Below are positions 25,456-35,385 of a stretch of 64,000 nt of DNA, piece after piece; position 1 is the first letter of the stretch; each line of letters begins with the position of its first letter. The DNA is from Sphingomonas jatrophae. Lineage in GTDB: Bacteria; Pseudomonadota; Alphaproteobacteria; Sphingomonadales; Sphingomonadaceae. The notes beneath the pieces were generated by a model that saw only the letters and a list, made by a program, of their open reading frames with translations, was not told where the DNA came from and ran no database searches. Location of the stretch: positions 1 through 64,000 of the forward strand of contig NZ_FOZG01000001.1 of the NCBI RefSeq assembly GCF_900113315.1, read 5' to 3'. Position numbers and translations under genes: made by a program.

Positions 25456-25955
25456 TGCGGACCTGACCATGTCGCGCCCTGCGGCTCCGCCTTCTGGTCG
25501 CGCGCCGTGCGCATCCTCTTCTCCGCCTTATGCGCCGGCAGGTCGCGAACGAAGGCAGTGAGTTGCCACAGCACCTCAACCGGCACGCGGCGATCATAAG
25601 CGAGCCTGCCGTGTCTGTCGGCGATTGCGGTGAACAGATCGGCAAAGCCGTCGCCATGTTTCCACTGCGTGTCGCCAAGGTTCAGGACGCCCGTCGCACC
25701 TTCGGCATGGCAGCCGCCGCAGCCATACCAGCCGAAATATCGGCCGCCCTGCGCTACCTGGTAGACGTTCGCCTGATAGGCGGGGATGCGCGGATCGGCG
25801 TTGCTGATGGGCCGTGTCTGCGGCGCCGTCGGCCCAAGCTGCCGCGCCTCGCTGCTGCACCCGCCGAGCACCGCGACCAGCAGAGGGGCGGCCCAGCATG
25901 GTGCTCGCCGGGTCAGCGCGGGGCTGACAGGACCAGGCGGGCGGACGAAGATCAT
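25452..25955 (-). CDS. c-type cytochrome lipoprotein leading the oxidase operon
   Basis: Protein of 167 aa. A lipoprotein signal has the lipobox VLGGC (Cys33), and one class I heme site CGGCH lies at 79-83 in the block GRYFGWYGCGGCH. The distal ligand is not obvious by eye. The block before the heme site resembles small cytochromes found next to caa3-type oxidases. It is the first gene of the seven-gene minus-strand oxidase cluster, and its stop overlaps the coxB start. It probably shuttles electrons to CoxB. The promoter should lie in the 159 bp before the divergent MFS gene. Confidence 0.85.
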   Translation of the reverse strand: MIFVRPPGPVSPALTRRAPCWAAPLLVAVLGGCSSEARQLGPTAPQTRPISNADPRIPAYQANVYQVAQGGRYFGWYGCGGCHAEGATGVLNLGDTQWKHGDGFADLFTAIADRHGRLAYDRRVPVEVLWQLTAFVRDLPAHKAEKRMRTARDQKAEPQGATWSGPQ

Positions 25956-26114
25956 GCCAGAGGTCTAGGGCGCATAATTGCTGCGGAAAAGTCCGGAGCA
26001 GCCGATCTTGATCTGCTTGAATCACCTGGAGAATGTTCGCGCCACTCTGCTGCGGTGCGGGATCGCTCCGCCCGCAGGCACGTTGCCCCGCCGACCGTGC
26101 ACCGAGGGTGGCCC

Positions 26115-27662
26115 ATGACCAGCCTGTCTCCGCAACCCCATGTCAGCGACGAAGATCGTGAGCGCGGGTTGAAGCTGCTCGTCACGGAGGCGGCCTTCTC
26201 CGGCGGAGCGGCGGCGCTCACCACCGGCGTGATCCTTACCGCCTTTGCGCTCCACCTGCAGGCCTCCAACGCCATGGTCGGCGTGCTGGCGAGTGCACCT
26301 TTCCTTGCGCAACTCCTGCAATTGCCTGCGATCCTGCTTGTCGAGCGGCTGCGCGCGCGCAAGCGGATCTCGGTCTGGTCCAGCGTGGCGGGGCGGCTGA
26401 CCCTTGCGGCGATGGCGGGCACCGCCTTCTTCACAGGCACGGTGCCGCTGGCGATCTTCCTCGCCGCGCAGATCCTGCTGTGCAGCATGAACGCGATCGG
26501 TGGCTGCGCGTGGAATGCGTGGATGCGCGATCTCGCACCCGAGGACCGGCTCGGCCGCGTGTTTGCCCGGCGAACCGCGTGGTTGACGGCGATCAACCTC
26601 CTGCTGGGGCTTGCCGCCGCAACCGCGCTCGACATGACGGCCGAAGGTTCACGCGCGCGCGACACGGTGTTCGCCGGCATGTTCGCGGCCGGGTGCGTCA
26701 CCGGGCTGATCAGCGCGCTGATCGTCGCCGCCATGCCGGAGCCGCTGATGCCGCCATCGCCCGGGCCGGTGCGGCTGTGGCAGTTGCTCCGCCAGCCGCT
26801 GCGCGACGCCAACTTCGTCCGGCTGCTCCGCTTCGTCGGCAGCTGGCAGTTCGCGATCAATCTGGCGACGCCGTTCTTCACCGTCTTCATCGTCCGCCAG
26901 CTGCGCTTCGATGTCAGCTTCGTGATGGTGCTGAGCGTCGTCAGCCAGGCAGCCAACATCGTGTCTCTGCGCCTCTGGGGCGTGCTGAGCGACCGGCATG
27001 CCAACAAGTCGGTGCTGACGGTGTGCGCGCCTGCCTACATCTTCGCCATAGTCGCGATGATCGGCGCGTCGCAGTTCGACAATCGGCTGCTGGTCGCGGG
27101 ATGGCTGATCCTGCTCCACCTGGTCATGGGGGCGGCAGTCGCCGGGGTGACGCTCGCCTCGACCAACATCGCGCTGAAGTTGTCGCCGAAGGGCTCGGCC
27201 ACCGCCTATGTCGCGGCGAATGCGATGGTGACCGCGTTGGCGGCGGGGCTGGCGCCGATCCTGGGCGGTCTGTTCGCCGACTTCTTCTCCGCGCGGCGCC
27301 TGGAGCTGCTGCTCCGCTGGACGGGGCCGCGCGGCGATCTGGCGCTGCCGGTGCTGCTGACCAGTTGGGATTTCTACTTCCTGATCGCGGGCGCGCTCGG
27401 CCTTTATGCCATGCACCGCTTGTCGCTGGTGGCCGAACATGGCGAGATCGAACGGCGGGAAATGGTCAATCAGGTGATTTCCGAAACGCGCCGCACCATC
27501 CGCAACATCTCCAGCGTGGCGGGGCTGCGCGCGGCGACAGAGCTGCCCGCATCGCTGCTGCGCGATGCGCGGATCAGGATCCGTCTGGCACGGGCAAGGG
27601 CGCGAATCGAGCAGCGCAAGCGCGGCAGCCGCCAGGGCCGCAAGGTGAGCGGCCGGATCTGA
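26115..27662 (+). CDS. MFS transporter
   Basis: Major facilitator superfamily protein of 515 aa with about twelve membrane helices and a basic C-terminal tail (GKVSGRI end, rich in Arg/Lys from about residue 470). An A-motif-like loop (VERLRARKRISVW) follows the second helix, and a second-half equivalent (GVLSDRHANKSVL) follows helix eight. The start at 26115 is chosen because helix one follows at a usual distance; the frame stays open upstream into the cytochrome gene on the other strand. The substrate is unknown. It stands alone between divergent and convergent neighbours. Confidence 0.85.
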   Translation: MTSLSPQPHVSDEDRERGLKLLVTEAAFSGGAAALTTGVILTAFALHLQASNAMVGVLASAPFLAQLLQLPAILLVERLRARKRISVWSSVAGRLTLAAMAGTAFFTGTVPLAIFLAAQILLCSMNAIGGCAWNAWMRDLAPEDRLGRVFARRTAWLTAINLLLGLAAATALDMTAEGSRARDTVFAGMFAAGCVTGLISALIVAAMPEPLMPPSPGPVRLWQLLRQPLRDANFVRLLRFVGSWQFAINLATPFFTVFIVRQLRFDVSFVMVLSVVSQAANIVSLRLWGVLSDRHANKSVLTVCAPAYIFAIVAMIGASQFDNRLLVAGWLILLHLVMGAAVAGVTLASTNIALKLSPKGSATAYVAANAMVTALAAGLAPILGGLFADFFSARRLELLLRWTGPRGDLALPVLLTSWDFYFLIAGALGLYAMHRLSLVAEHGEIERREMVNQVISETRRTIRNISSVAGLRAATELPASLLRDARIRIRLARARARIEQRKRGSRQGRKVSGRI

Positions 27663-27683
27663 CCGCCCGCGCGTGCCCTTCGA

Positions 27684-28337
27684 TCAGCCAGTAGAACGCG
27701 CGGAGTCGGCTTCAAGCCGATCCAGCTCGTCATCGATGAACTGGATGAACTTGCGTGCGAGCGCATCGTGCCCTTCGCCCGTAAAGCAGATCTGCCGATG
27801 CAGCATCGCGCCGCCGACGGTGAAGATCAGCTCGGCCAGCGTATCGCGCGCGGCGGCGCTCTGCTCGCCCGGCGCCAGCATGGTGAGCGCGAGGCGAAGG
27901 CTGTCGCGCAGCCGGGTCTGCGCCGCGGCGAGGATGGCGGCGGTGCGGGTGTTGCGCAGCGCGTCTGCGGCGATGTCGGCGAACAGGCGGCGGCCTTCCT
28001 CATCCGGCTGGCGGGTGATGAAGCCGGAGATCCAATCGCGCAGCCGGCGCGAGTCGCCGGTTGCGATCGCTTCCGTCAGGTTCGGATCGTCGAGCAATTC
28101 GGCAATATCCTGCTCGACGATCGCGGCGATCAGATCCTCCTTGCCGGCGAAATCGCGATAGATCTGGCCGACGAGAACGTCTGACTCGCGTGCGATCTGG
28201 GCCACGCCGGTGCCGTGAAAACCCTGCTGGGCGAACAAGCTACGTGCAGCCGCGACGATCCGCGTCCGCCGTTGTTCCGCATTGCGGCGCGGCCCTGGGC
28301 CGGTGCGCGCTTGCGCGCCGCTCGTTGTTGATCCCAT
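27684..28337 (-). CDS. TetR/AcrR-family repressor of the RND efflux operon
   Basis: TetR-family regulator of 217 aa. The N-terminal helix-turn-helix is seen in RIVAAARSLFAQQGFHGTGVAQIARESDV followed by the YRDFAGKEDLIAAI helix. The C-terminal ligand domain carries the TetR_C-like block IADDALRNTR...LRLALTMLAPG. The start at 28337 is chosen for AAGGAG 6 bp upstream and because the domain follows closely; 28403 is an in-frame alternative but would place the operator inside the gene. It is divergent from the RND operon, with a 20-bp near-perfect palindrome between them (28378-28397), the classic autoregulated repressor layout. The ligand is unknown. Confidence 0.9.
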   Translation of the reverse strand: MGSTTSGAQARTGPGPRRNAEQRRTRIVAAARSLFAQQGFHGTGVAQIARESDVLVGQIYRDFAGKEDLIAAIVEQDIAELLDDPNLTEAIATGDSRRLRDWISGFITRQPDEEGRRLFADIAADALRNTRTAAILAAAQTRLRDSLRLALTMLAPGEQSAAARDTLAELIFTVGGAMLHRQICFTGEGHDALARKFIQFIDDELDRLEADSARSTG

Positions 28338-28377
28338 CCTCTCCTTGACGCCTCCTGACGTTCGCAGTAGCAGCATT

Positions 28378-28397
28378 GTGAGCGAACGTTCACTCAC
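28378..28397. promoter_or_regulatory. TetR-type operator between the regulator and RND genes
   Basis: A 20-bp inverted repeat centred on AACGTT: left arm GTGAGCGAAC, right arm GTTCACTCAC, with one mismatch. It lies 30 bp before the RND adaptor ATG and 41 bp before the repressor start, so one bound dimer pair could shut both promoters. Confidence 0.75.
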
Positions 28398-28426
28398 AAG
28401 CAACAGCTAACTTTTTTGGGGTCTCC

Positions 28427-29599
28427 ATGAACCGTTTTCGCCGCTCGGCGCCGATCGCGCTGGCGCTGCTTGCCGCGTGCGGCAAGGGCGGGGAGGGCAC
28501 GCCGCCGCCGGCCGGGCCGCCCGAGGTCGGAGTCGTGCAGTTGACCCCGCAGGCAGCGACGCTGACCAGCGTGCTGCCGGGCCGGACAGCCGCTTTTGAA
28601 ACGTCGGAGGTGCGGCCGCAGGTGAGCGGGCTCATCATCGAGCGGCTGTTCCAGGAAGGCGACAGCGTGCGGAAGGGGCAGCCGCTCTACCGCATCGATC
28701 CGCAGCCTTATACTGCGCAGGTGGCGAGTGCGCGCGCCGCGCTGGCCCGCGCGCGTGCGGCGATCGCGTCGAGCGCCGCCCTGCAGCGCCGCTACGGCGA
28801 ACTGGTGCGGATCAACGCCATCGCCCGGCAGGATTTCGAGAATTCGGTGACCGCTGCGCAGCAGGCGCAGGCGGATGTCGCTGCCCAGCGCGCGGCGTTG
28901 CGCAGCGCCGAGATCGACGTGGCGCGCACCACCGTCCGCGCGCCGATTTCCGGACGGATCGGCCGCAGTTTGGTCACCACCGGAGCGCTCGCGACGGCGG
29001 GCCAGGCAGATGCGCTGACCACCATCCAGCGGCTCGACCCCATCTATGTCGATGTGCCGCAATCCAGCGCCGACCTGCTGCGCCTGCGCCAGCAGCTCTT
29101 GCAGGGTGAGCTGGCGCGCGGTGGCAGCGCCGCGCGCGTGCGGCTGCGGCTGGAGGACGGGTCGGTTTATCCGCAGGAGGGTCGGCTGCAGTTCGCCGAC
29201 GTGACGGTTGATCCCACCACCGGCACGCAGACCATCCGGGCGATCTTCCCCAATCCGCGTGGCCTGCTGCTGCCCGGCATGTATGTCCGCGCCGAACTGG
29301 TCGAAGGCGTGCGTTCAGATGCGCTGCTGGTGCCGCAGCGCGCCGTTACGCGTAGCGAGCGGGGCGAGCCGACCGTGCTGGTCGTCGGGCCTGACAACAA
29401 GGTCGCGCAGCGCGTGCTCACCGCCCCCCGCACGGTCGGCGATGCGTGGCTGGTCACCGCCGGGCTGAGGCCGGGCGATCGCGTCATCGTGGAAGGCGGC
29501 CAGTCCGCCCGGCCGGGAACGTCGGTGCGCGCCGTACCGTGGCGTGGGCCTGCGGCGCCCGCTGCAACCGGCGGGCCAGCCGCGGCTCCGGCCCGGTAA
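28427..29599 (+). CDS. RND efflux periplasmic adaptor lipoprotein (AcrA/MexA type)
   Basis: Membrane fusion protein of 390 aa. The type II signal ends in LLAAC (Cys18), so the protein is a lipid-anchored periplasmic adaptor. The typical order is seen: beta barrel/lipoyl segments (EVRPQVSGLIIERLFQEGD), an alpha hairpin around 95-150, the returning lipoyl half (TTVRAPISGRIGRS), and a C-terminal membrane-proximal domain. It bridges the inner-membrane pump and the outer-membrane channel encoded next to it. The gene lies 6 bp from the pump gene and 30 bp downstream of the TetR operator. Confidence 0.94.
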   Translation: MNRFRRSAPIALALLAACGKGGEGTPPPAGPPEVGVVQLTPQAATLTSVLPGRTAAFETSEVRPQVSGLIIERLFQEGDSVRKGQPLYRIDPQPYTAQVASARAALARARAAIASSAALQRRYGELVRINAIARQDFENSVTAAQQAQADVAAQRAALRSAEIDVARTTVRAPISGRIGRSLVTTGALATAGQADALTTIQRLDPIYVDVPQSSADLLRLRQQLLQGELARGGSAARVRLRLEDGSVYPQEGRLQFADVTVDPTTGTQTIRAIFPNPRGLLLPGMYVRAELVEGVRSDALLVPQRAVTRSERGEPTVLVVGPDNKVAQRVLTAPRTVGDAWLVTAGLRPGDRVIVEGGQSARPGTSVRAVPWRGPAAPAATGGPAAAPAR

Positions 29600-29605
29600 G
29601 CCAGC

Positions 29606-32600
29606 ATGGCACGCTTTTTCATCGATCGGCCCATTTTCGCATGGGTCCTCGCCATCCTGTTGATGCTGGCGGGCATTCTCGCCATTCGCAGCCTGCCCAT
29701 CTCGCAATTCCCGGTCATCGCTCCGCCGGCAGTGGCGATCACGGCGACCTATCCGGGGGCGGACGCGCAGACGCTCGAGAACACGACCACCCAGATCATC
29801 GAGCAGCAGCTGAAGGGGATCGACAACCTTCGCTACTTCTCGGCCAATTCCTCGTCCGCGGGCACCGTAACGATCACGGTGACGTTCGAGCAGGGCACCG
29901 ATCCCGATACCGCGCAGGTGCAGGTGCAGAACAAGCTGCAGGCGGCGATGCCGCTCCTGCCGCAGGAGGTGCAGCAGCAGGGCATCCGCGTGGATAAGTC
30001 ATCGGCCAGTATCCTGCTGGTCGTCGGCATCTATTCCGAAAATGGGAGCCACACCGGTCTCGACCTCGCCGACATCGTCGCCGCGCGGGTGCTGGATCCG
30101 GTCAGCCGCGTGACCGGCGTCGGCCAGACGGAGCTGTTCGGATCGCAATATGCGATGCGCATCTGGGTCGATCCGCTGAAGCTCAACAGCTATCAGCTGA
30201 CGCTCGACGATGTGTCCACCGCCGTCCGCGCGCAGAATGCGCAGGTCTCCGCAGGCCAGCTCGGCGCGCAGCCGTCCCCGCGCGAGCAGATGCTGAACGC
30301 CACCGTGTCGATCCAGTCGCGCCTGCAGACGCCGGAGCAGTTCGGCGCCATCCGGCTGAAGAGCGGGGTCAACGGTTCCGTTGTCCGCCTGTCGGACGTG
30401 GCACGGGTGGAACTCGGAGCCGAGACCTATGGCTTCGACCTGAAATATAACGGCAAGCCCGCATCCGGTTTCGCCATCCGTCTTGCGCCGGGTGCGAACG
30501 CGCTCGACACGGTGGAGACGGTGAAGGAGCGGATCGCCGAGATCGCGCGGGAATTCCCGTCCGACGTCAAGGTCGTCTATCCGTTCGATGCGACGCCGTT
30601 CGTGCGCCTTTCTGTGGAGCAGGTCATCCACACGCTGGTCGAGGCGGTGGTTCTCGTCTTCCTCGTCATGTTCCTGTTCCTGCAGAACTGGCGGGCGACG
30701 TTGATCCCGACCATCGCTGTGCCGGTCGTGCTGCTCGGCACGTTCGGCGTGATGGCGCTGGCCGGATACTCGATCAACACGCTGACCTTGTTCGGCATGG
30801 TGCTGGCGATCGGTCTGCTGGTCGACGACGCCATCGTCGTCGTCGAGAATGTCGAGCGCCTGATCGTCACCGAGGGGCTGAAGCCTCGCGATGCGGCCCG
30901 CAAGTCGATGGACGAGATCAGCGGCGCTCTGATCGGCATCGGCCTCGTCCTGTCGGCCGTGTTCCTGCCGATGGCGTTCTTCGGCGGGTCGACCGGCGTG
31001 ATCTACCGCCAGTTCTCGGTCACCATCGTGGCTGCGATGATCCTCTCGGTGCTGACCGCGCTGATCCTAACGCCGGCGCTGTGCGCCACCATCCTGAAGC
31101 CCCACGATCCGAACAAGGGCCACGGCAACGGCCCGCTTGCCCGCTTCTTCCGCTGGTTCAACGACCGGTTCGATCGCGGCTCGGAGGCCTATGAGCGCGG
31201 CGTTAAGGGCACTGCGCGCCGCTGGAAGCGATCGCTGCTCGTCTATCTGCTGATCGTCGGCGGCGTCGGGCTGCTGTTCGCGCGCTTGCCGTCCGGCTTC
31301 CTGCCCGATGAGGATCAGGGCATGCTGTTCGCGCTGGTGCAGGGGCCTGCTGGCGCCACCAGCGCGCGGACGGACGCGGCGCTCGACAAGGTGCAGGATC
31401 ACTTCCTCAAGGATCCGGCGGTCGAATCCATCTTCACGCTGAACGGCTTCAGCTTTGCGGGCGCCGGGCAGAATGCGGGCATCGCCTTCATCCGCCTCAA
31501 GGACTTCGAGGAGCGCTCGTCGGCGGACGTGCGCGCGCCGGCGGTGGTCGGCCGCGCGATGCAGGCGCTGGGCAGCTACAAGGATGCGATGATCTTCGCG
31601 CTAGTGCCCCCGGCGGTGCAGGAACTCGGCAACGCGACCGGCTTCGACGCGCAGCTGGTCGACAGCGGCGGGATCGGACACGAGCGGCTGCTCGCCATCC
31701 GCAACCAGATGCTCGGCATGGCCGCGCAGGACAAACGGCTGGCGCAGGTCCGCCCGCTCAGCCTGGAAGATGCGCCGCAGCTCAAGGTCGAGGTCGATCA
31801 GGACAAGGCGCGCGCGCTCGGTCTCGATCTCGCCTCGGTCAACTCCACGCTCGCGACCGCATGGGGTGGCGCCTACGTCAACGACTTCATCGATCGCGGA
31901 CGGGTGAAGCGCGTCTACCTCCAGGCCGACGCGCCTTACCGGCTGCGACCGGAGGACATGTCCGCCTTCTACGTGCGTGGCACCAGCGGGCAGATGGCGC
32001 CCTACAGCGCCTTCTCGACCCAGTCCTGGTCGCTCGCGCCGGTCCAGCTCACCCGCTACAACGGCCAGCCGGCAATGCAGGTGCAGGGCTCGCCCGGCCC
32101 GGGCATCAGCACGGGCGGCGCGATGAAGGCGCTGGAGGAGATCCACGCCAAGCTGCCGCCAGGCACCGAGTTGCAATGGACCGGTCTCTCCTTCGAGGAG
32201 CGGTTGTCGGGCGGGCAGGCGCCGGCGCTTTACGGTCTGTCGCTGCTGATCGTGTTCCTCTGCCTCGCGGCACTTTATGAGAGCTGGACGGTGCCGATCT
32301 CGGTACTGCTGGTCGTGCCGTTGGGCGTCATAGGCGCGCTGCTGGCGGCGGCGATGACGGGGCTGAACAACGACATCTATCTGCAGGTCGGCCTGATCAC
32401 GACCATCGGCGTATCCGCCAAGAACGCCATCCTGATCGTAGAATTCGCCGAGGAGCGAGTGCTGGGCGGAATGAACCCGTTCGAGGCGGCGGTGGAGGCG
32501 GCACGCCTGCGTCTCCGGCCGATCCTGATGACCAGCCTGGCCTTCGTGTTCGGCGTGCTGCCGCTCGCGATCTCGACCGGCGCGGGTGCGGGTGGTCAGA

Positions 32601-32776
32601 ATGCGATCGGCCGCGCGGTGGTCGGCGGCATGCTGACGGCGACGATCTTCGCCATCTTCCTCGTGCCCATGTTCTTCATCCTGGTGCTGCGCCTGTTCGG
32701 CAAGGGCGGGGAGGCAAGACCTGCCGTGCATGACGAGCCGGACGGTGAGCCTGCGGTCGAGGGGAGGCGTTCGTGA
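29606..32776 (+). CDS. RND multidrug efflux pump (AcrB/MexB, HAE1 type)
   Basis: Inner-membrane RND transporter of 1056 aa, the usual HAE1 length, with twelve membrane helices and two large periplasmic loops. The proton relay is intact: Asp407-Asp408 in [15 protein letters not shown] and Lys939 in [14 protein letters not shown], the same numbering as AcrB within one residue. N-terminal signatures [17 protein letters not shown] and the [14 protein letters not shown] block are classic. It exports drugs, detergents or dyes by proton exchange. The stop overlaps the start of the outer-membrane gene (TGATG at 32774-32778). Confidence 0.96.
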   Translation: MARFFIDRPIFAWVLAILLMLAGILAIRSLPISQFPVIAPPAVAITATYPGADAQTLENTTTQIIEQQLKGIDNLRYFSANSSSAGTVTITVTFEQGTDPDTAQVQVQNKLQAAMPLLPQEVQQQGIRVDKSSASILLVVGIYSENGSHTGLDLADIVAARVLDPVSRVTGVGQTELFGSQYAMRIWVDPLKLNSYQLTLDDVSTAVRAQNAQVSAGQLGAQPSPREQMLNATVSIQSRLQTPEQFGAIRLKSGVNGSVVRLSDVARVELGAETYGFDLKYNGKPASGFAIRLAPGANALDTVETVKERIAEIAREFPSDVKVVYPFDATPFVRLSVEQVIHTLVEAVVLVFLVMFLFLQNWRATLIPTIAVPVVLLGTFGVMALAGYSINTLTLFGMVLAIGLLVDDAIVVVENVERLIVTEGLKPRDAARKSMDEISGALIGIGLVLSAVFLPMAFFGGSTGVIYRQFSVTIVAAMILSVLTALILTPALCATILKPHDPNKGHGNGPLARFFRWFNDRFDRGSEAYERGVKGTARRWKRSLLVYLLIVGGVGLLFARLPSGFLPDEDQGMLFALVQGPAGATSARTDAALDKVQDHFLKDPAVESIFTLNGFSFAGAGQNAGIAFIRLKDFEERSSADVRAPAVVGRAMQALGSYKDAMIFALVPPAVQELGNATGFDAQLVDSGGIGHERLLAIRNQMLGMAAQDKRLAQVRPLSLEDAPQLKVEVDQDKARALGLDLASVNSTLATAWGGAYVNDFIDRGRVKRVYLQADAPYRLRPEDMSAFYVRGTSGQMAPYSAFSTQSWSLAPVQLTRYNGQPAMQVQGSPGPGISTGGAMKALEEIHAKLPPGTELQWTGLSFEERLSGGQAPALYGLSLLIVFLCLAALYESWTVPISVLLVVPLGVIGALLAAAMTGLNNDIYLQVGLITTIGVSAKNAILIVEFAEERVLGGMNPFEAAVEAARLRLRPILMTSLAFVFGVLPLAISTGAGAGGQNAIGRAVVGGMLTATIFAIFLVPMFFILVLRLFGKGGEARPAVHDEPDGEPAVEGRRS

Positions 32777-34275
32777 TGGGCAAGTCGATCCTGCCGCTGC
32801 TCGCCGGCAGTGCGGTGCTGCTCGCCGGGTGCGATCTCGCGCCCAAATATGTCCGCCCAGCTGGTGCGGTGCCGAGCACGCTGCCGCAGGGCGGCGCCTA
32901 TCCCGCGCCGCGTGCGGATGGTGCGACGGATATCGCGCTGGTCGGCTGGCGCGACTTCTTCACCGATCCCCGCCTCGTCGGCGTGATCGAGACGGGGCTG
33001 GCGAACAATCGTGATCTGCGCGTCGCTGCCGCCAACGTGCTGCAGGCACGCGCCCAATATCGCGTGCAGCGGGCCGATCTGTTTCCGACAGCCACGGTGA
33101 ACGGCAGCGCCACCTACACCAACAATCTGTTCGGTGCAGCCGGCGCGACGGGCGGGGCAGGAGCCGGCACGGGCGCGGGCACCGGCGTCGGCACAGGGGG
33201 CGGGACCGGGGCCGGCGGCGGCGGCGTCGGCGGCAGCTCGTCCGACATCCAGTTCTACTCGGTCAATGCCGGTTTCTCCGCTTTCGAGCTCGACCTGTTC
33301 GGTCGCATCCGCAACCTGACCCGCGCAGCGCAGGAGCAGTATCTCGCCAGCGAGGAAGCGGCACGATCGGCCCGGATCAGCCTGATCGCCGAGATCGCCA
33401 CCGCCTGGACGACGATGGCGGCGGATCAGGACCAGCTGCGCATCGCCCGCGATACGCTGAAAACGTTCCAGGAGACGCTGAACCTCACCCGTGCGCAGTT
33501 CCGCATCGGCGTCGCCTCGGAGCTGGAAAGCCGGCAGGCGGAGACCAATTACGAGGCGGCGCGCAACGACGTCGCCGCGCTGACCGCCCGGATCGCGCAG
33601 GATCAAAATGCGCTGAACCTGCTCGTCGGAACGACGGTGCCGGCCGAGCAATTGCCTGCCGCCCTCGGCAATGCCGAGGTGACGCGCGATGCCTTGCCGG
33701 CGGACCTTTCGTCCACGGTGCTGCTGAAGCGGCCCGACGTGCTTCAGGCGGAGCACCGGCTAATTGCCGAAAACGCCAATATCGGCGCGGCGCGTGCCGC
33801 CTTCTTCCCGCAGATCTCGCTGACGGGCACGATCGGGACGATCGGCACGGCGCTTTCCGGCCTGTTCCGCTCGGGCAGCTACACCTACACCGCATCGCCC
33901 GCGATCGGCCTGCCGATCTTCGACGGCGGGCGGAACCGGGCCGGGCTGGATTATGCCCGCGCCTCGCAGCAGGCGGCGGTCGCCACCTATGAGCAGACGA
34001 TCCAGACCGCCTTCCGCGAGGTGGCCGACGCGCTGGCGCAACGCGGCACCATCGTCGAGCAACTGGGCGCGCAGACGCGGCGGGCAGAGGCGGCGCGGGT
34101 CGCGGCGCGCCTATCCGATGCGCGCTACCGGGCGGGCGTGGACAGCTTCCTGACGGCGCTGGACGCGCAGCGGACCGCCTATTCGGCAGAGCTGCAACTG
34201 GCGACGACGCGGCTGACACGCGCCAACAACCTGATCGAGCTCTATCGCTCGCTTGGTGGCGGATTGCAGCCGTAA
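32776..34275 (+). CDS. outer-membrane efflux lipoprotein (NodT/OprM family)
   Basis: Outer-membrane factor of about 499 aa completing the tripartite pump. The lipobox LLAGC (Cys19) is followed by the DLAPKYVRP start typical of NodT/OprM proteins, and two coiled OEP repeats follow. A Gly/Ala/Thr/Ser-rich run of about 36 residues (about 120-155) is inserted between the first beta strands, just before the AFELDLFGR motif; this matches an extracellular loop and is not usual. The ATG at 32776 gives a TGATG coupling with the pump gene; GTG at 32773 in the same frame is also possible. Confidence 0.93.
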   Translation: MGKSILPLLAGSAVLLAGCDLAPKYVRPAGAVPSTLPQGGAYPAPRADGATDIALVGWRDFFTDPRLVGVIETGLANNRDLRVAAANVLQARAQYRVQRADLFPTATVNGSATYTNNLFGAAGATGGAGAGTGAGTGVGTGGGTGAGGGGVGGSSSDIQFYSVNAGFSAFELDLFGRIRNLTRAAQEQYLASEEAARSARISLIAEIATAWTTMAADQDQLRIARDTLKTFQETLNLTRAQFRIGVASELESRQAETNYEAARNDVAALTARIAQDQNALNLLVGTTVPAEQLPAALGNAEVTRDALPADLSSTVLLKRPDVLQAEHRLIAENANIGAARAAFFPQISLTGTIGTIGTALSGLFRSGSYTYTASPAIGLPIFDGGRNRAGLDYARASQQAAVATYEQTIQTAFREVADALAQRGTIVEQLGAQTRRAEAARVAARLSDARYRAGVDSFLTALDAQRTAYSAELQLATTRLTRANNLIELYRSLGGGLQP

Positions 34276-34331
34276 GGGGGCTTGCGCGGCGGCGTGGTTG
34301 CCATAATCTTCGGTCAAACGGGGAGGATAAG

Positions 34332-34607
34332 ATGGCCAATCTGGACGCATTGCGCGCCGACGATGAGGATAGCGGGGACAAGAGCCTCGTCATCCTGCAG
34401 ACTTTGCTCTGCCTGCTGCGCGAGAAGAACCTGCTGACGCGGGCGGATATCGAGGATCTGTGCGAGCGGGTCGCGGTTCGCGCCCAAGCCTCCAGCGCGC
34501 ACGCTTTACCCTGCCGCCGCGACACTGCGGAGGCAGCGGCGGCGGAGATGGCGAAGATCGGCAGCTTCATCGGCTCCACCTATGGTGGCAAGCACCGCCG
34601 GATGTGA
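34332..34607 (+). CDS. small soluble protein of unknown function
   Basis: Unrecognised protein of 91 aa without signal peptide or membrane helix. It starts MANLDALRADDEDSGDK, contains a probable helix pair around 18-50 with an acidic and Leu-rich pattern (LLCLLREKNLLTRADIEDLCERV), and ends basic (GGKHRRM). A good ribosome binding site, GGGAGG, lies 6 bp upstream of the ATG, which supports it as real. It is 57 bp after the efflux operon and convergent with bioC (11 bp gap). Function unknown. Confidence 0.65.
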   Translation: MANLDALRADDEDSGDKSLVILQTLLCLLREKNLLTRADIEDLCERVAVRAQASSAHALPCRRDTAEAAAAEMAKIGSFIGSTYGGKHRRM

Positions 34608-34617
34608 GCGGGGCGGC

Positions 34618-35385
34618 CTAGCTGCCGTTCAAGGGCCGGTCGAACCGGCATAGCGCCACTTCATAACGGGCGACGGCACCTGTCGCCTCGAACCGCCGCG
34701 TCACGCGCCTAAGCGCCGCGGGGCCGAGCGAGCGGTGGCCGGGGCGGGGCGTGCCGGCGCCGATGGCGCGGACCGAGCGGAGGAACGAAGCCGCGTCGCG
34801 ATGCGGCTCGACGAAGGTGCGGGGCGTAATCGTGCCGCTCGCTCCCGCCGGCCGGATCGCGCTGAGGTTTTCCAGCGACGGGTAATCGGGCGTGCCCGGG
34901 CTCAAACCCTCCTCGGCATGAGCGCGCTGCCACTCGGCAAAGGTGCCCGCCATCAGGGTGGTGACAAGCAGGGTGCCGCCGGGCCGAAGCACGGCCATCA
35001 GTCCAGCGAGCGCGCCCGGCAGATCGTCGAACCATTGCGCCGCCAGACTGCTGCACACGAGGTCGAACGCCGCCTCATCCGGCAGATTCAACCGATCCCC
35101 CGCGGTAAGGCCGAAGCGAACACCGGGCTGCCCGCCGAGACGCGCCCGAGCGCGGGCGAGCATGCCGTCGGCGATGTCTGTCATCAGCCAGTCGACCCCG
35201 TCCAAACGGGGCAGCGCGGCGGCGGCGACGAAACCGGTACCGCATCCGACCTCCAGGATGCGCGCGCCGGATGCGGCAAGCGGGACCAGCGTGTCGGCCA
35301 GCCAGCCGGCAACCTCCCGCTGCACCTGCGCATGACGGTCATAGTCGGCTGCCCGGTCGAAGGCGCGGGCGACCGCGTCGTTCAC
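34618..35385 (-). CDS. bioC: malonyl-ACP O-methyltransferase BioC
   Basis: SAM-dependent methyltransferase of 255 aa that methylates malonyl-ACP, the first step of pimelate-moiety synthesis for biotin. SAM motif I is ILEVGCGTGFVAAA (about 43-56). The BioC pattern of an N-terminal AFDRAADYDRHAQVQREVA segment is clear, as is the LVCSSLAAQWFDDLPGAL stretch. The GTG start at 35385 overlaps the bioH-like stop by 4 bp (GTGA), which decides the start. The paired neighbour supports the assignment. No bioABDF genes are in this window. Confidence 0.88.
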   Translation of the reverse strand: MNDAVARAFDRAADYDRHAQVQREVAGWLADTLVPLAASGARILEVGCGTGFVAAAALPRLDGVDWLMTDIADGMLARARARLGGQPGVRFGLTAGDRLNLPDEAAFDLVCSSLAAQWFDDLPGALAGLMAVLRPGGTLLVTTLMAGTFAEWQRAHAEEGLSPGTPDYPSLENLSAIRPAGASGTITPRTFVEPHRDAASFLRSVRAIGAGTPRPGHRSLGPAALRRVTRRFEATGAVARYEVALCRFDRPLNGS

